Under the pieces are notes generated by a model, which was not told where the DNA came from, searched no databases, and saw only the letters and a list, made by a program, of their open reading frames with translations. The translations under genes and the position numbers were made by a program. 64,000 bases of DNA from Mesorhizobium sp. AR07 (GTDB lineage Bacteria; Pseudomonadota; Alphaproteobacteria; Rhizobiales; Rhizobiaceae): positions 3,162,001 through 3,226,000 of the forward strand of contig NZ_CP080525.1 of NCBI RefSeq assembly GCF_024746815.1, given 5' to 3'. Below are positions 8,705 to 19,108 of the stretch, piece by piece. Within the stretch, counting starts at the first letter, position 1. The number at the start of each line of letters is the position of its first letter.

Positions 8705-9010
8705 TCACCGGATTTCGCTCAATACCGCCGAGCCCATGATCGAGTCCAAGCTCGCCAGTTCAATGATCTTCGGGAAATAGGCTTTCATGCGCGGATCGCT
8801 GCGCATCGCCTCGACGGCCGCGGGGGTCTCCCACTCGGAGTAGATGACGACGCCGGCGCCGTCCTTTGCCGCGATCAGCCGGGTCGTCTTCCAGCCGGGG
8901 AGCGTGCGGACCACCATGTCGGTGTTCTGCTTCAAGAGCGCGATCAGCGCATCCTGCTTGCCGGGTTTGACCTTCAGCAGATTGACCAAAATAACGGACT
9001 CGTCGGACAT
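8705..9010 (-). CDS. Antibiotic biosynthesis monooxygenase (ABM) domain protein
   Basis: A 101-aa protein with the ABM ferredoxin-like fold: a first strand SVILVNLLKVKPGKQDALIA, the TDMVVRTLPGWKTTRL segment, and VVIYSEWETPAAVEAM. Relatives are cofactor-free monooxygenases, haem oxygenases or quinol monooxygenases. I place the start at the ATG at 9010, preceded by AAGGAGA; the longer upstream frame is not protein-like. It appears first in the ABM-EthD-sigma set, which suggests a small oxidative or redox-stress regulon controlled by the linked sigma factor. Confidence 0.78.
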   Translation of the reverse strand: MSDESVILVNLLKVKPGKQDALIALLKQNTDMVVRTLPGWKTTRLIAAKDGAGVVIYSEWETPAAVEAMRSDPRMKAYFPKIIELASLDSIMGSAVLSEIR

Positions 9011-9156
9011 GGCATGTCTCCTTCTGTTGCGGACACACCAAGGACGACCAGAAGGGTGGAAACGGATCGCGACCTGGAAGATTCTTTGGAAAATATCTCG
9101 AGGAGTGTGCGTTGCCGAGTTTTGCAACGCCAGTTGCAATGACCTGACGCAGCGAG

Positions 9157-9690
9157 CTAGTTGGCGCGAACGCGCCGCCAAGAATAGCCAGGCCCCTTGG
9201 GCTCAGGCACGGCGGCCGGCTGATAGTAGAGCCCCAACCCGCCGACGCGTCCCTCGTCCAGCCGCTTCAACAGCACCGGGTTCGAAATCTCGAACTCGTC
9301 GAAACCGAGCCGCAGCATATGCGGCAGCTGATCGACCAGCACCTGGCCTGTGGCGCGGACCGCACCCTCGAAATGATAACGGCTGCGCAGCAGTTCGCCC
9401 TTCGAGAAAGAGCGGCCGTCGTTGAAGGCCGGGAAGACCAGCGCCACCAGCGACAGCTGATCGAGCAGGTCGGCGATCTTTTCGAGCTGGTCGCCGGGCT
9501 GAAGCGCGACACCGAGCCGCTCCTTGGCAGACCGCCGCACCTCGGGACCGAGGTCGAGGAACGCCTGCAGCGGCAGGATGAAGCGGCCATTGCCGGACAG
9601 TGCGTCCGCGCTTTCGGCATGAGTCCACTCGTCCTCGCGAAAACCCGTCGGGGTCCAGAGGCGGGTCTCCGGTGTCGTCGGTTCGGTCAT
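9157..9690 (-). CDS. DUF934 protein, sulfite/nitrite assimilation-associated
   Basis: A 177-aa DUF934 protein, a family found almost always beside cysI/cysH or nitrite reductase genes and thought to assist the reductase. The characteristic central segment FNDGRSFSKGELLRSR is at about residues 92-107, followed by GQVLVDQLPHMLRLGFDEFE. The ATG at 9690 is preferred to a TTG one codon earlier because AGGAA lies eight bases upstream. It is the last gene of the sulfate assimilation operon but is separated from cysH by a repeat element of about 144 bases. Confidence 0.85.
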   Translation of the reverse strand: MTEPTTPETRLWTPTGFREDEWTHAESADALSGNGRFILPLQAFLDLGPEVRRSAKERLGVALQPGDQLEKIADLLDQLSLVALVFPAFNDGRSFSKGELLRSRYHFEGAVRATGQVLVDQLPHMLRLGFDEFEISNPVLLKRLDEGRVGGLGLYYQPAAVPEPKGPGYSWRRVRAN

Positions 9691-9714
9691 CAAAAATTCC
9701 TAAGTCCAAATCCT

Positions 9715-9858
9715 GGGGTGTGTTGAGATTCAGGTCAGGTCGCGTCGAAAACGATGCGTTCCGAGAACCGGAGCGGAGCGTACTTAAGTACGTGAGCACC
9801 GGAAGCGCAGGAACCCAGCGTTTGCAGGCCGGCATCACCTGAATATCAGCATACCCTA
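9715..9858. repeat. RIME-like intergenic mosaic element, copy 1
   Basis: This element shares its outer parts with 36914-37086: GGGGTGTGTTGAGATTCAG at one end, a core with ACCGGAGCGGAGCGTACTT, and a far end with GCAGGCCGGCATCACCTGAA and CAGCATACCCTA. The core contains the perfect palindrome CGTACTTAAGTACG (9779-9792). The layout resembles rhizobial RIME elements. Its last bases (9856-9858) are the stop codon of the minus-strand cysH gene. Confidence 0.8.
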
Positions 9859-10620
9859 TAGTGATGCGTCGGTCAGCGACTTCTCCAACCCCGACAGATG
9901 AATGCCGCACTCGGTCTTGGCATGGCCGGCCCAGCGGCCACTGCGCGCGTCCTCGCCCGGCTGCACCGGCTGCGTGCAGGGGAAGCAGCCGATCGACAGA
10001 TAGCCATAGGCGACCAGCGGATTTTCGCGCAGCGCATGCGCGCGCATGTAGTCCGCCTGGTCCGACGTCGTCCAGTGCGCCAGCGGATTGATGCGGATGC
10101 GCGGGCCGACCGCCTCGAACACCGGCAGTGCCGCCCGCGTCGAGGCCTGGAAGCGCTTGCGGCCGGTGAACCAGGCGCGGAAGGGTGCAACACCACGCGC
10201 CAGCGGCTCGACCTTGCGCACGTCGCAGCAGGCATCGGTATTGCTCTGGTGCAGATTGCCCGTCGGATCGATCCGTTCGAGTGCTGCTTCTTCAGGTTTG
10301 ATCACCCGGATGTTGGTCAGCCCGAAATCGGCGGCAAGCGCGTCGCGATAGCCGAGCGTCTCCTCGAAATGCTTGCCGGTATCGAGGAAGATGACCGGCA
10401 GCGTGCGGTCGATCTCGGAGATCATGTGCAGCAGCACAGCCGAATCCGCGCCGAAGGACGACACCGCCGCGATCTCGTCGGGGAACAATTCGCGGGCCGA
10501 GCGTTCGATGATCTCGAGCGGCTTCAGATGCCCATAGAGCGCATCGAGCCCCGCCGCTTTGGCGGCGATGCCGTCATCGACGTCGACGATACGGTCAAGC
10601 GGCCTTGGCTTCGCCAGCAT
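9856..10620 (-). CDS. cysH: Assimilatory adenylyl-sulfate (APS) reductase
   Basis: Reduces activated sulfate to sulfite in cysteine synthesis. The 254-aa protein carries the PP-loop-like SSFGADSAVLLHMI near residue 56 and two cysteine pairs, DACCDVRKVEPL and GCFPCTQPV, which bind the [4Fe-4S] cluster of APS-type reductases; the E. coli-type PAPS enzyme lacks these pairs. The C-terminal TECGIHLSG holds the active-site Cys. The start at 10620 overlaps the end of cysI by 26 bases, indicating translational coupling. The stop codon TAG is contributed by the adjoining repeat element. Confidence 0.92.
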   Translation of the reverse strand: MLAKPRPLDRIVDVDDGIAAKAAGLDALYGHLKPLEIIERSARELFPDEIAAVSSFGADSAVLLHMISEIDRTLPVIFLDTGKHFEETLGYRDALAADFGLTNIRVIKPEEAALERIDPTGNLHQSNTDACCDVRKVEPLARGVAPFRAWFTGRKRFQASTRAALPVFEAVGPRIRINPLAHWTTSDQADYMRAHALRENPLVAYGYLSIGCFPCTQPVQPGEDARSGRWAGHAKTECGIHLSGLEKSLTDASL

Positions 10621-12265
10621 AGAGCGCCTCCTTGAACGGCGCGGGACCGACACGGCGGTAGGCGTCGATGAATTTTTCTTGGGCATTGAACCGAAGGCCG
10701 AGATAGGTCTCGACGATCTGCTCGATGGCGTCGGTGATCTCTTCCGAGCTGAAGCCGCGGCCGATGATCTCGCCGACCGACGTGTTCTCGTCGGCCGAGC
10801 CGCCGAGCGTCACCTGATAGAGCTCGGAGCCCTTCTTCTCGACGCCGAGGATGCCGATATGGCCGACATGGTGGTGGCCGCAGGCGTTGATGCAGCCGGA
10901 GATCTTCAACTTCAGTTCACCGATCTCGCGCTGCCGCTCCAGCGAGGCGAAGCGGCGCGAGATTTCCTGGGCGATCGGGATCGAGCGCGCCGTGGCCAGC
11001 GCGCAATAGTCGAGGCCCGGGCAAGCGATGATGTCCGATATCAGGTTGGAATTGGCCGTCGCCAGCCCGATGTCGACCAGTGCGTCATAGACCGCCTTGA
11101 GGTCGGCGCGCGCCACATGCGGCAGGATCAGGTTCTGCTCATGGCTGACGCGAAGCTCATCGAAGGCGTACTTCTCGGCGATGTCGGCGACCGCTTCCAT
11201 CTGGCTGTCGGAGGCGTCGCCCGGCACCTCGCCGATGCCCTTGAGCGAGATCGTCACCGCCGCGTAGTCGGGATGGCGGTGCGTCACCACGTTCTGGTCG
11301 AGCCAATCGGAAAAACTCTTCGAATCGAGGCGCGAAAGCTTCACCGCTGCATCGCCTTCGGGCCGCTCAGTGAGCGCCGGCGGCGCGAAATAGGCCTCGA
11401 TGGCGCGGATATCGGCGTCCGGCAGCTTCAGCTCGGCGTCCTTCAGCTCCTGCCATTCGGCCTCGACCTGACGGGTGATTTCCTCGACGCCGGTCTCGTG
11501 GACGAGGATCTTGATGCGCGCCTTGTATTTGTTGTCGCGACGTCCGTAGAGGTTGTAAACGCGCAGGATCGCCGTGCAGTAGGACAAAAGGTCCGCTTCC
11601 GGCAGGAAGTCGCGGATTTTTTTGGCCACCATTGGCGTGCGGCCCTGGCCGCCGCCGATATAGACGGCGAAGCCGAGTTCGCCGGCGGCGTTCTTCTTCA
11701 GGTGCAGGCCGATGTCGTGCGTCTGGATGGCGGCGCGGTCGCGCTCGGCACCCGTCACCGCGATCTTGAACTTGCGCGGCAGGAACGAGAATTCCGGATG
11801 CACCGACGACCATTGGCGCAGGATTTCCGCATAGGGGCGCGGATCGGCGGCCTCGTCGGCGGCAGCACCCGCAAAATGGTCGGCGGTGACATTGCGGATG
11901 CAATTGCCGCTGGTCTGGATGGCGTGCATCTCGACGCTTGCCAGATCCGCCAGGATCGCCGGAATGTCCGACAGCGCCGGCCAGTTGAACTGGATGTTCT
12001 GGCGCGTGGTGAAATGGCCGTAGCCCTTGTCGTATTTGCGGGCGATGTGGCCGAGCATGCGCAACTGCTTGCCGCTCAGCGTGCCATAGGGCACCGCGAT
12101 GCGCAGCATGTAGGCGTGCAGCTGAAGATAGACGCCGTTCATCAGCCGCAGCGGCCTGAACTGGTCCTCGGTGATCTCGCCGGCGAGCCGGCGCTGGACC
12201 TGGTCGCTGAACTCGGCGACGCGGGCCTGGACAAAATCGTGATCGAACTCATCGTAACGGTACAT
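10595..12265 (-). CDS. cysI: Ferredoxin-type sulfite reductase, hemoprotein
   Basis: Six-electron reduction of sulfite to sulfide. The 556-aa protein has the two ferredoxin-like half-domains and two sirohaem/Fe-S domains. The cluster ligands are seen in CPGLDYC near residue 415 and CINACGHHHVGHIG near residue 454, and the substrate-side basic motif TTRQNIQFNW is near residue 86. The size fits the single-subunit ferredoxin- or NADPH-partnered form common in rhizobia; no cysJ flavoprotein is nearby. It lies between DUF2849 and cysH in the operon. Confidence 0.93.
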   Translation of the reverse strand: MYRYDEFDHDFVQARVAEFSDQVQRRLAGEITEDQFRPLRLMNGVYLQLHAYMLRIAVPYGTLSGKQLRMLGHIARKYDKGYGHFTTRQNIQFNWPALSDIPAILADLASVEMHAIQTSGNCIRNVTADHFAGAAADEAADPRPYAEILRQWSSVHPEFSFLPRKFKIAVTGAERDRAAIQTHDIGLHLKKNAAGELGFAVYIGGGQGRTPMVAKKIRDFLPEADLLSYCTAILRVYNLYGRRDNKYKARIKILVHETGVEEITRQVEAEWQELKDAELKLPDADIRAIEAYFAPPALTERPEGDAAVKLSRLDSKSFSDWLDQNVVTHRHPDYAAVTISLKGIGEVPGDASDSQMEAVADIAEKYAFDELRVSHEQNLILPHVARADLKAVYDALVDIGLATANSNLISDIIACPGLDYCALATARSIPIAQEISRRFASLERQREIGELKLKISGCINACGHHHVGHIGILGVEKKGSELYQVTLGGSADENTSVGEIIGRGFSSEEITDAIEQIVETYLGLRFNAQEKFIDAYRRVGPAPFKEALYAGEAKAA

Positions 12266-12307
12266 GCTTCGTCTTTCAGGGCGCGTCCGCCCATGCCTGG
12301 TGTCTTG

Positions 12308-12609
12308 TTAAGCTGCCCAAGTCGCCTGCTTGGCAGCCTGCTTGCCGAGATCGTTGCGGATGGTCGGGCCGGCGGCGCGGATCTTCTCGCGCAGCCGCAC
12401 CGGCTCGACGACGCCGTTGACGACATCGGCATCGATCAAATTGACGTCGACCACTTCATTGGCGGCATAGGCCTTGGCGCCGATCGCCTCCAGCCGATCC
12501 TCGGCCGCCTTGTCATGCGCAAGGTCGGCATGGTCCACCGTCTCGGCCCAGCCGCCATCTGCGTACCAGACGGCAATGCCGTCGGTGAGACGGTTGGCGG
12601 TCAGTATCT

Positions 12610-12613
<4 letters not shown>
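12308..12613 (-). CDS. DUF2849 protein of the sulfate assimilation operon
   Basis: A 101-aa protein beginning MKILTANRLTDGIAVWYADG, the DUF2849 signature, with no known catalytic motif. The family is found in alphaproteobacteria between the sirohaem synthase and sulfite reductase genes, as here. Its ATG overlaps the cysG stop by four bases (ATGA), so translation is coupled. A role in sirohaem delivery or reductase assembly is plausible from location only. Confidence 0.85.
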
Positions 12614-14061
<1,448 letters not shown>

Positions 14062-14546
14062 GGACGCGAGCGGAATCCTGAACAGGGTGCCTGTTCTACG
14101 CGCGGGCGCAGAAAACCAGAAGGAACGCACTCGCGCTAGGCATGACAGGATGCAATCGCTTTTCCGAAAGCGCCAGAGCCGAGAGAAAAATATTCCCCAT
14201 TCGCCCGCAGGCCGGATTCAAGCCGCTGTTATGGGCCTTGAATTGCCGCGGTTTTAACGGCAAACGGGAAACGCCGCAAAACAGTTTTTTCTAAATTCTA
14301 CCAATTTAGTAGATTAAAGCCGCCTGCACCAAACCCAAGCAGGACAGCGAAATCACCGCCCTTTTCGGTCAGGCGGTGACATGATCTGCGTGAATTCTGG
14401 CAGCCATTCGTTTTTTCGCCTGTCGCCGTCGATTTCGCGCCCTTGCGGGTTGCATCGCCGACACCCCGTCCACCATATTGCAAACAGGCGGCGGCTTCGG
14501 GCGGCGCACATCCGATATCACCGGTTTGAAAGGCGCTCCATAGACA
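14062..14546. other. 485-base divergent intergenic region between cysG and the Kef-type antiporter
   Basis: No gene is apparent. The central part (about 14278-14315) is the AT-richest stretch of the neighbourhood and contains a perfect short palindrome described separately. It probably holds the promoter of the sulfate assimilation operon with a leader of about 200 bases, and further right the antiporter promoter. I do not recognise a riboswitch. Confidence 0.6.
14291..14309. promoter_or_regulatory. Candidate operator upstream of the cysG operon
   Basis: CTAAATT (14291-14297) and AATTTAG (14303-14309) form a perfect 7-bp inverted repeat with spacer CTACC, directly after a T6 run. A second overlapping repeat, CTAC and GTAG, spans 14298-14312. 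It is the only strong palindrome in the divergent region, so it is a candidate site for the sulfur regulator; the regulator itself is not in the window. Confidence 0.4.
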
Positions 14547-16340
14547 ATGCCGCATGACACGCCCCTTATCGCCACCATCGTCGCCGGTCTGGGGCTGGCT
14601 TTCGTCTTCGGCGCTCTCGCCAACCGCTTCCGCATTCCGCCACTGGTCGGCTATCTCGTAGCCGGCGTGCTGGTCGGCCCGAACACGCCCGGCTTCGTCG
14701 CCGATGCCGGGCTTGCCAATGAACTGGCCGAGATCGGCGTCATCCTCTTGATGTTCGGCGTCGGCCTGCACTTCTCGCTGAAGGATCTTCTGTCGGTGCG
14801 CGCCATCGCCGTGCCCGGCGCCATCGTCCAGATCGGCTTTGCCACGGCACTCGGCGCCGGGCTGTCCTGGATGCTCGGCTGGTCGATGGGCGCTGGGCTG
14901 GTCTTTGGCCTGGCGCTCTCGGTCGCCTCGACAGTGGTGCTGCTGCGCGCCTTGCAGGAACGCCGCATGATCGAGACGGAACGCGGCCGCATCGCCGTCG
15001 GCTGGCTGATCGTCGAAGACCTGGCCATGGTGCTGGCGCTGGTGCTGCTGCCGGCCCTTGCCGGTGTGCTCGGCGGCCAAGAGCAGGCCGGCGCCCACGC
15101 CAGCGGCTTGCTGTCGCTGCCGGCCAGCTATGGCATCTGGGGTGTTGTCGGCATCACGCTGGCCAAGGTCGCTGCCTTCGTCGTCGTCATGCTGGTGGTC
15201 GGCCGCCGGGTCATTCCCTGGATCCTGCACTATGTCGCCCACACCGGCTCGCGCGAATTGTTCCGGCTCGCCGTGCTGGCGATAGCACTCGGCGTCGCCT
15301 TCGGGGCGGCCAAGCTATTCGGCGTCTCGCTGGCGCTGGGCGCCTTCTTCGCAGGCATGATCATGAGCGAGTCCGAGCTCAGCCATCGCGCTGCGGAAGA
15401 ATCGCTGCCGCTGCGCGATGCCTTCTCCGTGCTGTTCTTCGTCTCGGTCGGCATGCTGTTCGACCCGTTCAGCCTGATCAGCAATGGCTGGCCGATCCTC
15501 GCCACACTCGCCATCATCATCATCGGCAAGTCGCTGGCGGCGTTCGTCATCGTCATTGCCTTTGGTTATCCGCTGGCCACGGCGCTGATGATTTCGGCAA
15601 GCCTGGCCCAGATCGGCGAGTTCTCCTTCATCCTGGCCGAACTCGGCGTCGGGCTGAAACTTCTGCCGGAACAGGGTCGCGACCTGATCCTGGCCGGCGC
15701 CATCCTGTCGATCGTCCTCAACCCGCTGATGTTCCTGGCCATCGACTGGATGAAACCGTGGCTGGAGCGGCGCGCCGCCAGGACGGCAGCGCCGGTCGAG
15801 GCAAAGCCGGTCGGTCCGGCGACGGAACCGGGCCAGGTGGCCTCGGTCGCGGTATCGGCCAAAGGGGAAGACGGGCCGCCGAGGACAAGCCTCACCAACC
15901 ACGCCATCCTGATCGGCTATGGCCGTGTCGGCAGCCTCGTCGGCGCGGCGCTGAAAGAGGCCGCCCTGCCCTTCCTCGTCATCGAGGATGCCGACAAGAC
16001 ACTGGCCAGGCTGAAGGCCGACGGCATCGAGACCGTATCCGGCAATGCGGCCAACGCCGAAGTGTTCGCCGCCGCCAACCCCGAGGGCGCCAAGCGGCTG
16101 ATCCTGGCCATTCCCAACGCCTTCGAAGCGGGGCAAATCGTGCTGCGGGCGCGGGCCGCCAATCCCGGCATCAACGTCATTGCGCGTGCCCATTCCGACG
16201 CCGAGGTCGAGCATCTCAAGGGGCTCGGCGCCGACACGGTGATCATGGGCGAGCGCGAGATCGCTCGCGGTATCGTCGAAGAGGTGATGGGCCACAAGCC
16301 AGCGTTGCGGCCGGAGGCCGCCGAGCCGTCCGTAGCCTAA
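14547..16340 (+). CDS. ybaL: YbaL/KefB-type cation:proton antiporter (CPA2) with TrkA-N domain
   Basis: A 597-aa membrane protein. Residues about 1-390 form a 12- to 13-helix Na+/H+ exchanger-like domain (VGYLVAGVLVGPNTPGF near residue 34, SVASTVVLLRAL near 130), and residues about 450-570 form a cytoplasmic TrkA-N Rossmann domain starting HAILIGYGRVGSLVG. This arrangement is typical of glutathione-gated or nucleotide-gated K+ efflux systems such as Kef and YbaL. No KefF/KefG partner is adjacent. The ATG at 14547 gives MPHDTPLIATIVAGL, typical of YbaL. Gating ligand and physiological role are not shown by the sequence. Confidence 0.87.
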   Translation: MPHDTPLIATIVAGLGLAFVFGALANRFRIPPLVGYLVAGVLVGPNTPGFVADAGLANELAEIGVILLMFGVGLHFSLKDLLSVRAIAVPGAIVQIGFATALGAGLSWMLGWSMGAGLVFGLALSVASTVVLLRALQERRMIETERGRIAVGWLIVEDLAMVLALVLLPALAGVLGGQEQAGAHASGLLSLPASYGIWGVVGITLAKVAAFVVVMLVVGRRVIPWILHYVAHTGSRELFRLAVLAIALGVAFGAAKLFGVSLALGAFFAGMIMSESELSHRAAEESLPLRDAFSVLFFVSVGMLFDPFSLISNGWPILATLAIIIIGKSLAAFVIVIAFGYPLATALMISASLAQIGEFSFILAELGVGLKLLPEQGRDLILAGAILSIVLNPLMFLAIDWMKPWLERRAARTAAPVEAKPVGPATEPGQVASVAVSAKGEDGPPRTSLTNHAILIGYGRVGSLVGAALKEAALPFLVIEDADKTLARLKADGIETVSGNAANAEVFAAANPEGAKRLILAIPNAFEAGQIVLRARAANPGINVIARAHSDAEVEHLKGLGADTVIMGEREIARGIVEEVMGHKPALRPEAAEPSVA

Positions 16341-16396
16341 GTCCTGGCCTGCAGGCTCACAGATGCTGGTAATGAGATCGTCTGGAAGCGGGTTGA

Positions 16397-17203
16397 TCAA
16401 GCGACGAATGCTGAACCACCGTTTTGCGCGAGATTGCTGAGATACTTTGCCGGCGGCTTGCCAAGCGCCTTCTTGAACATGGTGATGAAGGCGGTGACGG
16501 ATTCATAACCGAGATCGCCTGAAACTTGCTGCACGCTCGCGCCGGCGGCCAACTCCCGTATCGCAACGATCAACTGCAGTTGCTGACGCCAGCGCCCGAA
16601 GGTCAGTCCCGTCTCCTTCACCGCGAGACGTGCGAGACTACTCTCGCTGAGCGCGACGCGATTGGCCCATTCTGCCAGGGTGCTGCGGTCCGCAGGATCT
16701 TCCGCCAACGCTTCGGCGATCCGCCTCAAGCGCGGCTCGGATGAAATCGGCAGATGCAGTTGCTGGATAGGCATGCGAGGCAGTTCGGCGAGCAGGACCC
16801 TGGTCAAGAGTTCGTCCCGTGCGTCGTCCTGCACGCTATCGGACAGCTCGAGGATCAGTTCGCACAGCAGCGGCGAGATCGAGAACGTGCAGCACCGGTC
16901 CGGCAAATCGGCGGCTCCCGGCTCGATATATACGAAAAAAATCCGGGCATTGGCGGTCGCGGCATTGCTGTGCACGATGTCACTGGGAATCCACACTCCG
17001 CAATGAGGCGGCACCATCCACAGGCCATTGGGAACGCGACATATGACGCCGCCTCCCAGCGCGAAGACGAGTTGCCCTTTGCGATGCCGATGGTCGGGCA
17101 CCTCCGCCTTGGTCTCGGCAACGTCAACGCGCACGGCGATTACCGGCGCGAGGACGCCATCGACGTCGAAATTGACCCATGGGTAGCGAAGAGGCTGTCT
17201 CAT
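16397..17203 (-). CDS. AraC family transcriptional regulator with N-terminal cupin
   Basis: A 268-aa regulator. The N-terminal part (about residues 10-100) is a cupin-like sensor with PDHRHRKGQLVFALGG, and the C-terminal part (about 160-262) is a two-helix-turn-helix AraC domain (ALSESSLARLAVKETGLTFG and GDLGYESVTAFITMFKKALG followed by PPAKY). This layout matches NimR-like AraC regulators that control a divergent neighbour. It faces the oxidoreductase gene starting at 17358 across 154 bases, so that gene is the probable target. Confidence 0.87.
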   Translation of the reverse strand: MRQPLRYPWVNFDVDGVLAPVIAVRVDVAETKAEVPDHRHRKGQLVFALGGGVICRVPNGLWMVPPHCGVWIPSDIVHSNAATANARIFFVYIEPGAADLPDRCCTFSISPLLCELILELSDSVQDDARDELLTRVLLAELPRMPIQQLHLPISSEPRLRRIAEALAEDPADRSTLAEWANRVALSESSLARLAVKETGLTFGRWRQQLQLIVAIRELAAGASVQQVSGDLGYESVTAFITMFKKALGKPPAKYLSNLAQNGGSAFVA

Positions 17204-17357
17204 GATTGACGGTTTTTAGCGATCAGTTGCCATGATATCTAAATTATTCGGCCGGGACAGTCGATAGGCTCCGGTTTGCATATAGCGGATACCAAGCTGA
17301 TCGCATCGACGCTCCGCCCTCGCCGCTATCAGTCCACAAGCAAGAAGGTACGACCCC

Positions 17358-18278
17358 ATGCTCGCCTTGGTCATATCTCCCGACAGCGCCACCAGGCTGA
17401 GGCTCGCCGAGTTGGAGGAGCCGCGGCCCTTGGCGAATGAGGCGCTTGTCTCGGTCCGCGCAACCTCGTTGAACCGCGGTGAACTGCGCCTGCTCGCCCT
17501 GCGTCCGAACGGCTGGATACCCGGCCAGGACATCGTTGGGGTTGTCGAACGCGCAGCAGCCGATGGCTCCGGGCCTGCTGTAGGCACCCGGGTTGTGGCT
17601 TTGGTCGACCAGGCCGGCTGGGCCGAACGTGTCGCCGTTTCAACTGACCGTCTCGCCGTCCTGCCGGATGACGTCGGCTTCATCTCCGCCGCCACAGTTC
17701 CGGTCGCGGGCACGACCGCCCTGCGGACCCTGCGCCTCGGCGGTGACCTGGCCGGCCAGCGGGTCCTGATCACCGGCGCAAGCGGTGCGGTCGGCCAGTT
17801 CCAGGTCCAGATCGCCCGCCAGCAAGGCGCGTCGGTGACCGCGATCGCCGCCGCCCAGCATGCCGAGGATCTCCGCGGCCTGGGAGCCGAGCAGGTTGTC
17901 GAGTCGATCGAACTGGCTGAGGGGCCGTTCTCGCTGATCACCGAGTCGGTCGGAGGCGAAAGCCTCGCACACGCGATCGAACGGGTCGCGCCTGGAGGCA
18001 CTATTGTCATGTTCGGCTCGAGCAGCGGCGAACTCACGCCCATCGGATTCCGCCAGTTCGTTCCGGGTCACGAGGGGGCAAAGCTTCAGACTTTCGCATA
18101 CTACACTTCCGGTTCAGGCATTGGCGCCGACATCGCCTCGCTGCTCGCTCTGGTCGCGGCTGGCAGGCTCGAAACGCGCGTGGCTCTGACCATGCCGTGG
18201 ACGGACATCGCCCAAGCCCTGGACGCACTGCGACAGCGCAGCTTCAGCGGCAAGGCCGTTCTCACCATCGCCGGATGA
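17358..18278 (+). CDS. Zinc-independent alcohol dehydrogenase/quinone oxidoreductase (MDR) family protein
   Basis: A 306-aa medium-chain dehydrogenase/reductase. The N-terminal GroES-like part (about 1-120) has PGQDIVGVVERAA but lacks the structural and catalytic zinc ligands, pointing to the quinone oxidoreductase-like subgroup. The Rossmann NAD(P) site is VLITGASGAVGQFQVQIA near residue 137. It is divergent from an AraC regulator and is probably controlled by it. The substrate is not apparent. Confidence 0.82.
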   Translation: MLALVISPDSATRLRLAELEEPRPLANEALVSVRATSLNRGELRLLALRPNGWIPGQDIVGVVERAAADGSGPAVGTRVVALVDQAGWAERVAVSTDRLAVLPDDVGFISAATVPVAGTTALRTLRLGGDLAGQRVLITGASGAVGQFQVQIARQQGASVTAIAAAQHAEDLRGLGAEQVVESIELAEGPFSLITESVGGESLAHAIERVAPGGTIVMFGSSSGELTPIGFRQFVPGHEGAKLQTFAYYTSGSGIGADIASLLALVAAGRLETRVALTMPWTDIAQALDALRQRSFSGKAVLTIAG

Positions 18279-18304
18279 GCAGTTTCCAGCCTGAAGTCAG
18301 CCGC

Positions 18305-19057
18305 TCACACGTGCTGGCCGCCATTGATGTGGATTTCCGAGCCGGTCACATAGGACGCCTGCTGCGAGCACAGGAAGAAGATGATGTCGGCGACTTCCGC
18401 CGTGGTGCCGAGGCGCCGCAGCGGGATCGTCTCGACGATCTTGTCCGTGCCTGGCGACAGGATCGCGGTGTCGATCTCGCCCGGCGCAATGGCGTTGACA
18501 CGGATGCCATGCGGGCCGAAATCATGCGCCATCTCGCGCGTCAGCGAGCCGAGTGCGGCCTTCGATGTCGCATAGGCGGTGCCGGCGAAGGGATGCACCC
18601 GGGTGCCTGCGATCGAGGTGACGTTGACGATCGAGCCCTTGGCCGCCGCCAATTCCTTGAACAGGCCGCGCGCCAGCATGATCGGCGCGAAGAAATTGAC
18701 CTGGAACACGTCGCGCCAGACATGCATCGGCGTGTCGATCGAGTCCATCCGGCTGTTGCCGTCCTTGAGCTTCGGCGAGATGCCGGCATTGTTGACCAGC
18801 GCGTGCAACTGGCCGCCATGCGCTTCCAGCCGGTGGCGGATTTCCGAAACGGCGATGCCGACATCTTCCTGGTCGGCGAGATCGACCTTGATGTGGTCTT
18901 CCGGGCCGGCCGGCCACGGGCAGTCCTCGGCAAAGGCCTGGCGCGAACAGGTGATGACACGCCAGCCCTCACGCGAAAAACGCTTGACCGTGGCGTGGCC
19001 TATGCCCCGGCTGGCGCCGGTCAGCACGATGGTCTTTCTGGTGTCGAGTTCAGCCAT
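18305..19057 (-). CDS. Short-chain dehydrogenase/reductase
   Basis: A 250-aa classical SDR. The cofactor motif is TGASRGIGHA near residue 14, NNAG is seen near residue 88, and the catalytic Tyr-x-x-x-Lys is in TAYATSKAAL near residue 160, with the preceding Ser in VTSIAG. Length and layout are typical. It ends 26 bases from the convergent oxidoreductase gene and starts 51 bases after the PBP1A stop, possibly on the same transcript. Substrate not assignable. Confidence 0.87.
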   Translation of the reverse strand: MAELDTRKTIVLTGASRGIGHATVKRFSREGWRVITCSRQAFAEDCPWPAGPEDHIKVDLADQEDVGIAVSEIRHRLEAHGGQLHALVNNAGISPKLKDGNSRMDSIDTPMHVWRDVFQVNFFAPIMLARGLFKELAAAKGSIVNVTSIAGTRVHPFAGTAYATSKAALGSLTREMAHDFGPHGIRVNAIAPGEIDTAILSPGTDKIVETIPLRRLGTTAEVADIIFFLCSQQASYVTGSEIHINGGQHV

Positions 19058-19108
19058 TTTGGGAGGTGTAGCCGAACCGCGTCGCGGAGGCGAGAGGCGA
19101 GTTGCCGC

